From: Rhizophlyctis rosea
Taxonomy: Eukaryota; Chytridiomycota; Chytridiomycetes; Rhizophlyctidales; Rhizophlyctidaceae
NCBI GenBank assembly: GCA_027596075.1
Contig: JADGJC010000251.1
Span: 28,287 to 54,341 of the forward strand
Direction of reading: 5' to 3'
DNA: 26,055 nt
Each line of letters starts with the position of its first letter. Positions within the stretch are counted from its first letter, which is position 1. Shown in pieces: positions 21,240-26,055 of the stretch. The notes beneath the pieces are model-generated. The model was not told the origin of the DNA, did not search any database, and saw nothing but the letters and a program-made list of their open reading frames with translations. Position numbers and translations under genes: made by a program.

Positions 21240-23021
21240 CTACGCAATTGTAGCATCCTCCCACGACATATCCCACACGGGCAATCCCGTATGCACTACA
21301 AATGCATACCCTACCCTTACGTCCCGCTCTTTCCCTCCCCCCTCTTCACCCTCTCGTGCCCTCTTCGTTAAGATAGCCAACATTTTTCCGGCGTAGTCCT
21401 TGACGTTGCCCAGCACCACACACTGGTCCGGCTTCTCCTCCTCATTGCCCACAGTCCCCACCGCAACCACCAACTCCTCCCCATCCGCTCTAGCTGTCAC
21501 AAGTGCCTTCTCGTTCCCGACTTGCGCCGTAAGTGCTGCTTCCGTCATTTTGGCATGTTGGGTAAACACGTCTGCGGCGGATGTCGGTTCGGGAGTCAGA
21601 GGGAGAGTATTGTACACCAGTTGACGGGCGTCAAATTCGGATATGGAGAGTGTTTCGGCGAGGGTGTGGACTAGGGATTGGGACTCTGTTGATGAAAGGG
21701 GTATGAAGTGTTCGATTTTGGCGATGACGCCGCGGACGTGGAGGCCTGAAGGAGATGCTTCTGCTCTGGAGGGGGAGGTTGTCAGTCCGAGTTCTTGGTA
21801 TTTTGCGCCGCGCTCAAGGGAAGGGATCCAGCGGTCGCCCAGGGGTTGTTGTGCAGGTCCGATGAAGGCAACGAGGGAGTAGTCGCCCGCAAGGAGGGCC
21901 GCTTTGGAAAGACGCCGGACGGCTTCATCGAGGGTTTGGACGCCGTGGACGTTTACTTGGGCTGCGTAGGGTAGGAGGGAGATTGCACCGAAGACTCGAT
22001 CTTGTTTGTCCCGGGAGTTTCGGCCTTCGACTAAGCGCATGACGTCTGCGGCTTTGAGTTTTGCTACACCGATGGCTGCGTCACGCATGTCGCGGAGTTC
22101 GTTGATGCTTTTGATGGTGTTGGTTAGGTCGACTTCTTGGTATTGGTATTTTAGACGGCGGGAGTTGGCGATGCGGCCGTAGCGCGAGAGGACGTGGCCG
22201 TTGATGTTTTCGCCGGTCATGTTGTAGAATTCTATGTTGTTGGGTAAGCCGAGTTCTTGGAATGTCCAGACGCGGCTGAACCATTCTGCTTTGACTACTG
22301 CGGCCATGTCCATGAGGATTTGGCGGGTGTCGGAGCGGGTTAGGACTGCTACGTCGACGTTGAAAAATTCTTTGCGGAGTACGCGGTCGGCGTCTTCTAC
22401 TGCTTCGAGCTTTGCTGTGTCTGCTAGGCGTTGGAATGGGCCTGCTGGGAGGTCTTCTAATGCTGCGATGCAAACAACGGCTCCCTTGTAGTATGAATGC
22501 ATGAAAACTAACTCTGGTTGGGGCGGCGAGATCTCATTTTCTGGGCCCTGATCCATGCACACAACGTCCAACCATGCAAAACGAGGCGGCCACCTCTCCG
22601 CAAGACCCAGCAGATAGCCCAACTTTCCGCGGGTGCGCAATGGTACGGTCCAATGTATGCCTGTGACTCCCAAGTCTGCGGCCGGGAAACGAGACACTTG
22701 GCCCCATACGTGGGAGAAAATGGTGTAGTCGCGGGCGGATTCGAGGCAGGATGGGCAGAGGGTGCCGGTTTCGACTACGAGGCGTTTTATGATGTGGATT
22801 AGGCGGCGGGGGAGGGTGTAGTGCGGGCGAGCGGTGGGGTCGTATGGGCGTTGGCATAGGGTGCAGATGGAGGTAGTGGCAGGGGCTGTTGTTGGGGGGA
22901 CGGGGGTTGCAGGAGGAGTGAGGACGATGGCAGGGGTATCTGGTGGACTACGGGGTTGTTCTGGTGGCCGGGGCGACCTGGCGCGTGACCTTCCCCTAAG
23001 AAAAGCTGGAACGAATGACAT
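21240..23021 (-). CDS. HET-domain (heterokaryon incompatibility) protein 2 with N-terminal CxxC pair
   Basis: A single uninterrupted exon of 593 aa; the ATG at 23021 is the first in the frame. Residues 1-50 are a Pro/Arg/Ser-rich disordered leader. C53-x-x-C56 and C89-x-x-C92 could form a zinc-ribbon-like unit just before the HET domain. HET blocks: YTIFSHVWG (99-107), FAWLDVVCMDQ (148-158) then FMHSYYKGAVVCIAAL, EWFSRVWTFQE (246-256), and the downstream DKQDRVFGAISLL (338-350) and LLAGDYSLVAFIG. All key positions are intact, including the Gly after SHVW. The tail (about 420-593) is unrecognised. It belongs to the same broad allorecognition family as the gene at 8493 but is too different to be a recent duplicate. 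A TATA box lies about 120 bp upstream. Confidence 0.92.
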   Translation of the reverse strand: MSFVPAFLRGRSRARSPRPPEQPRSPPDTPAIVLTPPATPVPPTTAPATTSICTLCQRPYDPTARPHYTLPRRLIHIIKRLVVETGTLCPSCLESARDYTIFSHVWGQVSRFPAADLGVTGIHWTVPLRTRGKLGYLLGLAERWPPRFAWLDVVCMDQGPENEISPPQPELVFMHSYYKGAVVCIAALEDLPAGPFQRLADTAKLEAVEDADRVLRKEFFNVDVAVLTRSDTRQILMDMAAVVKAEWFSRVWTFQELGLPNNIEFYNMTGENINGHVLSRYGRIANSRRLKYQYQEVDLTNTIKSINELRDMRDAAIGVAKLKAADVMRLVEGRNSRDKQDRVFGAISLLPYAAQVNVHGVQTLDEAVRRLSKAALLAGDYSLVAFIGPAQQPLGDRWIPSLERGAKYQELGLTTSPSRAEASPSGLHVRGVIAKIEHFIPLSSTESQSLVHTLAETLSISEFDARQLVYNTLPLTPEPTSAADVFTQHAKMTEAALTAQVGNEKALVTARADGEELVVAVGTVGNEEEKPDQCVVLGNVKDYAGKMLAILTKRAREGEEGGGKERDVRVGYAFVVHTGLPVWDMSWEDATIA

Positions 23022-23138
23022 TGCCAACCCGTCTCAATTGCAGAGATGATTAAGGAGATGCTTCCGGAGTTCTTTGCAGAGAGTAGAGATTTGACGGGAC
23101 TTGGAGGGATCGGATGAATCGCGCCCAAGTCAAATGGC

Positions 23139-23144
23139 TTTATA
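23139..23144 (-). promoter_or_regulatory. TATA box of HET gene 2
   Basis: The minus strand reads CAGTATAAAGCC here, about 118 bp upstream of the ATG at 23021, followed by a C/T-rich leader without an upstream ATG in a strong context. Confidence 0.55.
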
Positions 23145-23877
23145 CTGGCGTCTTCAATCTTGACGGCACGCGCTCTTTTCTGTCCGTCCCGGTTCCTCCC
23201 ATCCCGTGCGCAGCTGCGTACTGCGCCTGCCGCAATCCAGGCCTTGTGAAGGAGGCCTCCGTGCCGGAGATCTGTTTTGAACAGAACTTTATCATTTCTC
23301 TGAAGGGCATTGGCTGGCTTTGTGTCCAGTGTGTGCTGCCGTTTGTTTACCCCTTGAACGAGGCGCAGCAGACGCGTTCCGGGTTTTCCCAGTCGGTTTT
23401 CAAGCAATGCGGTTTCGTTGTCGTGATGTATTTCGTTCCCTTGATACAACACTGTTGATGAACACACATAATGGTCGACGGCTCATTTGCTCCTTCGTAG
23501 GCTGGCGATGACTGATATCATGTTCTTGCCACGTTTTCTATTTGTGCATTCATGAGACAGAGGCAATGTTGCGGTTTGGGCAATGACTGACACTCGATTG
23601 TAGTTCGGCATCAATCGTCTCAGATGGTACTCATATCTGGATCTTTGCTGCAATTCACATTGAGAATTGGGCAAACCCGAGACCAAAGTAATCATATTAA
23701 TGAGGAACTACAGAATGTGCAATGAAAGAAGAGGGCATATGCTGTCAGCTGACACTGTGCTGGTGGTGGATGATGAAATCCCATAGGTTAGCGAGAGATC
23801 ATCATTGTGTATGGGCTATGGGCAAAGCTGCTAATGGAATGAAAAGCACCTTTCCGAAGTCAAAGACGATCAACAAC
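23145..23877. other. Intergenic stretch upstream of HET gene 2
   Basis: It holds the upstream flank of HET gene 2 and the 3' flank of the Kre9-like gene. A plus-strand ORF at 23114-23458 and a minus-strand ORF overlapping the HET gene start exist, but both lack domains and look like chance reading frames. I see no repeat or RNA gene. Confidence 0.45.
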
Positions 23878-24396
23878 CTAAGTGGCGATGGCGAAGGGTT
23901 GGGAAGTAGCACCAGCAAAAGGTCCTTGCATCGCATGGCGGGGTTCACTGAACGCATTCAATCTGGCCTGCCAGTCATCTCCCTCTTCTGCATCAAGAGG
24001 AACAGTGAACCACACCGTGCCGTAGCCACACGGAACGGATCCGGCACTGAATCTGGTAGCAGAGGTGCCGTCGTCCCCGGAACGCTTGTAAATGTAGAAC
24101 TCGCAGGAGGAAGCCTGCCATGGGGTGTAAGGAGGAGTTATGCGCGTTGCGTCCCAGTCGACAGATACTGTTTGGCCCCGGTGCCATGTGGTCGAGGACG
24201 TTGGGACGATGATCCGGACGGCTAAAGAATGACGTGATTCAGCACTCGGTTTGTGGCTATTGGGTGTCAGGTGCTTACAATACTCATTGTGTTGACGCTT
24301 TGGCAAGTCCCGGACCACTAAAGCGGCCGAGGTGTCGCTGAAGCAGTAAGTCAGCAAAAGAGCTATCCAGTACTGTGGAAAGTTGATGCGTTTCAT
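23878..24396 (-). CDS. Secreted Kre9/Knh1-family domain protein (no GPI tail)
   Basis: Two exons (minus), 24396-24279 and 24221-23878, split by a 57-bp intron (donor GTAAGC, branch-like CTGAC, acceptor TTCTTTAG); phases match. Product 153 aa. Residues 1-25 are a signal peptide (WIALLLTYCFSDTSAA), followed by a dibasic KR at 33-34 that may be a Kex2 site. From about residue 41 the sequence follows the yeast cell-wall synthesis Kre9/Knh1 (Ser-Thr-rich GPI-anchored family) domain: VRIIVPTSSTTWHRGQTVSVDWDAT, then a hydrophobic FYIYK strand and YGTVWFTVPLDAEEGDDWQARL. Members usually carry a long Ser/Thr-rich tail and GPI signal; this one stops right after the domain, so it is probably a soluble secreted protein. 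A role in beta-glucan or wall assembly is known for some relatives only. Confidence 0.85.
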   Translation of the reverse strand: MKRINFPQYWIALLLTYCFSDTSAALVVRDLPKRQHNEYCKHLTPNSHKPSAESRHSLAVRIIVPTSSTTWHRGQTVSVDWDATRITPPYTPWQASSCEFYIYKRSGDDGTSATRFSAGSVPCGYGTVWFTVPLDAEEGDDWQARLNAFSEPRHAMQGPFAGATSQPFAIAT

Positions 24397-24490
24397 TTTG
24401 ATGTCGCTGAACGAGAATGCTCATAAACTGAGGTTTTATGATGAAAGTTGCGAAAATGCCATCATGAGCGAGCAAAAGTGTCCCCGAGTG

Positions 24491-24500
24491 CTATTTATGC
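24491..24500 (-). promoter_or_regulatory. TATA-like box of the Kre9-domain gene
   Basis: GCATAAATAG on the minus strand, about 95-105 bp upstream of the ATG at 24396. A further 105 bp upstream, CCTTGATC-AA-GATCAAGG (24604-24621) is an 8-bp inverted repeat that could be a factor-binding site. Confidence 0.5.
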
Positions 24501-25370
24501 TTTCTAGCGGAAAACCCAATGTTACGAGGGAAATAAACATGAGTGGCAGTGCTTCATTATGTTCAATCGAATGCGGATCAAGCTTCTAATGGCGCCTGTT
24601 TACCCTTGATCAAGATCAAGGCCAAATGACCGGTGAGGAAAATATTGATCTCGCAGAAACTCAATGAAGACAGCTCTTCAGATCTCGAGCAGGAGTTCTC
24701 TCATGGTTCCCGTCTTGCCCTGGCGAAAAGACAATTGTGAGCTTTGTGAGCTGAATTGCCAATCTCCTGGATGCAAAAGGCTTACTGAGGTTTTTGAGCA
24801 TTGAAGTTTTTCAGATATCAGACATCTTGTGCACTTTCACACATTCCTTCAGTCTATAGCGCCAGGCGTACTCGCACCCAGTCTGCTATGCATTCTTCTT
24901 TGTAGTTCGCAGCGGCAGCTTGGTTATGCTCTGTAGCTTCTCAACTTCCATTTCAGGGGAGCATCCTGCTTACACAGTCCCGGTGTATGCTTACCTAACG
25001 TTCATTCCAGCATGTGATGAATGTGTCCTCCTTCTGAGATGGGCTGTGCCTATTTTGGGAATAATCATTCGGTGTGGGTGGCGCGCATGTTTCCGGCTCG
25101 GGGTCAACGCATGATGTGTACAGTGTGATGCTGCACCTGATGACCCCCGCTAGGTGGCAGCCACCGTGATCCCATTGGATTGCAGATTGCAGTCTGGCAG
25201 AGAATGGAACAAAATCCAGCCATTGAGTGGAGTCGGCTCCTCCATCCACACTACACAGCCGGCTTGTATTGCCCACTCGCCACGCCTCCCTCCCTCACAA
25301 GACTCCGACCCATTTCCGTGGGAAACCCCGTCCTTCCATCCCAACAACTTTCACACGCCTCAACACTTGT
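24501..25370. other. Intergenic stretch upstream of the Kre9-domain gene
   Basis: No gene supported. Apart from the inverted repeat CCTTGATC-AA-GATCAAGG at 24604-24621, I see no repeat, RNA gene or regulatory site that can be named. Confidence 0.4.
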
Positions 25371-25728
25371 TTATATTGTGATTGAGCGTGGGAAAGGACT
25401 TAGATACCCACTAAGCAGGGTTCGAAGGGAATACCATTTGGACGGTTCTGGGTAGCGCATTACTGAGAGGGAGATCTCATCAACCAAAGTCAATAACAGA
25501 CGCAACTATCCACAGCAGTCTGCTTCCCCATCTCGTGTGAACCTCAAAAGGGTTTGTCCAGCGCTCACCTGACAGTGACACGCCACTTGGCGAGGATAAG
25601 GCTGTAGAGCTATCGTTCGGAACCTTGGTGGGATTCGGGTGAAAGCGAGGAGCACGGGTGCAGGAGGTGCCGTGAACTTTGCGGTTAGCGACAGGGTCAT
25701 AAGGCGTCGAACCTTGTTTACACGGCAT
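25371..25728 (-). CDS. Doubtful small spliced ORF (83 aa)
   Basis: Candidate only. Exon 1 (25728-25569) starts with ATG in a good context (CTCACC before ATG) and ends CAG at a GTGAGC donor. A 106-bp intron ends with a TTGAC branch-like word and CCCTCTCAG. Exon 2 (25462-25371) keeps the frame and ends at TAA. The product begins MPCKQGSTPYDPVANRKVHG and ends FPRSITI. It has no signal peptide, membrane segment or domain I recognise. Exon 1 codons favour C in the third position. An in-frame TAG lies about 57 nt upstream of the ATG. The match of donor, acceptor and frame could be chance. Confidence 0.28.
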
Positions 25729-26055
25729 GGTGAGTTGGTCGAACCTGGCCGTGTTTTCCTTGTGCTATGGTCTTTGAGGCCTCAAAAACGCATACCACCA
25801 GAAACAGCTGCGTCAGGGACCAGTGCCCACAACTGCATCTTCTTTCACTCACCCCCCTTTGTTAGCCTCAGAACCCCTCCCCTGACGTAAACATACGACA
25901 TATCGTCAACTTCGCGCACCAAAGTTTTGCCATTGAATGGCAGAAATATCACTAAAGCGCGGCAAGTCCGTGAAGGAATCTGGGGGACCCAGGATTGTAA
26001 ATAGGAATGCGGATGGGTTTTTTCACGCCGGGGCGGGGGGTGGGGTTGGGGGGGG
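25729..26055. other. Right-edge stretch, G-rich at the end
   Basis: No gene supported. A plus-strand ORF (25639-25890) runs antisense to the doubtful small gene and has no domain. The last 30 bases are a G-rich simple sequence (GGGGCGGGGGGTGGGG-like) that continues beyond the window. Confidence 0.4.

Noticed and set aside
22799..23467. 222-codon minus ORF overlapping the 5' end of HET gene 2
   Set aside because: It overlaps the HET reading frame and its promoter/TATA box, and has no domain; it is a shadow frame.

Overview
The window looks like nuclear DNA of a filamentous ascomycete (Pezizomycotina). The signs are two HET-domain (heterokaryon incompatibility) proteins, a Kre9/Knh1-type secreted protein, a fungal-type THO2, and spliceosomal introns of about 57-111 bp with GTRAGT-like donors and YAG acceptors. 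I cannot name the genus from sequence alone. Gene density is low for such a fungus: about seven supportable genes in 26 kb, separated by intergenic stretches of up to 3.7 kb.

Layout. At 1-4212 (minus) lies the N-terminal part of THO2/THOC2, an mRNA-export factor, in seven exons running off the left edge. After a roughly 1.7 kb divergent promoter comes a 59-residue, probably mitochondrial microprotein (5925-6104, plus) with a strong TATA box. A long non-coding stretch carrying one copy of a dispersed repeat leads to HET gene 1 (8493-10321, plus, one intron). The second repeat copy lies just beyond it. Next is a secreted protein ending in a ten-cysteine TIL (trypsin-inhibitor-like) domain (11859-12966, minus, three exons). 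After about 3 kb without a convincing gene comes a disordered protein with repeated S-D-I-F-[NG]-L motifs (15969-17522, plus), for which I infer a 12-nt first exon. A 3.7 kb stretch with a TAATGGCC minisatellite and inverted repeats follows, then HET gene 2 (21240-23021, minus), a secreted Kre9/Knh1-domain protein (23878-24396, minus, one intron) and a doubtful small spliced ORF (25371-25728, minus). The last few hundred bases are G-rich.

No operon-like logic applies. THO2 is a housekeeping gene. The two HET genes and the two small secreted proteins give the rest an accessory character (self/non-self recognition, cell surface and secretion). The items I find most worth following are the SDIF-motif protein, whose reconstructed N terminus resembles SPIRAL1/Jupiter-type microtubule-associated proteins, and the TIL-domain protein. 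All splice models were built by eye from donor/acceptor sequences and reading-frame continuity; none is checked against RNA or databases.
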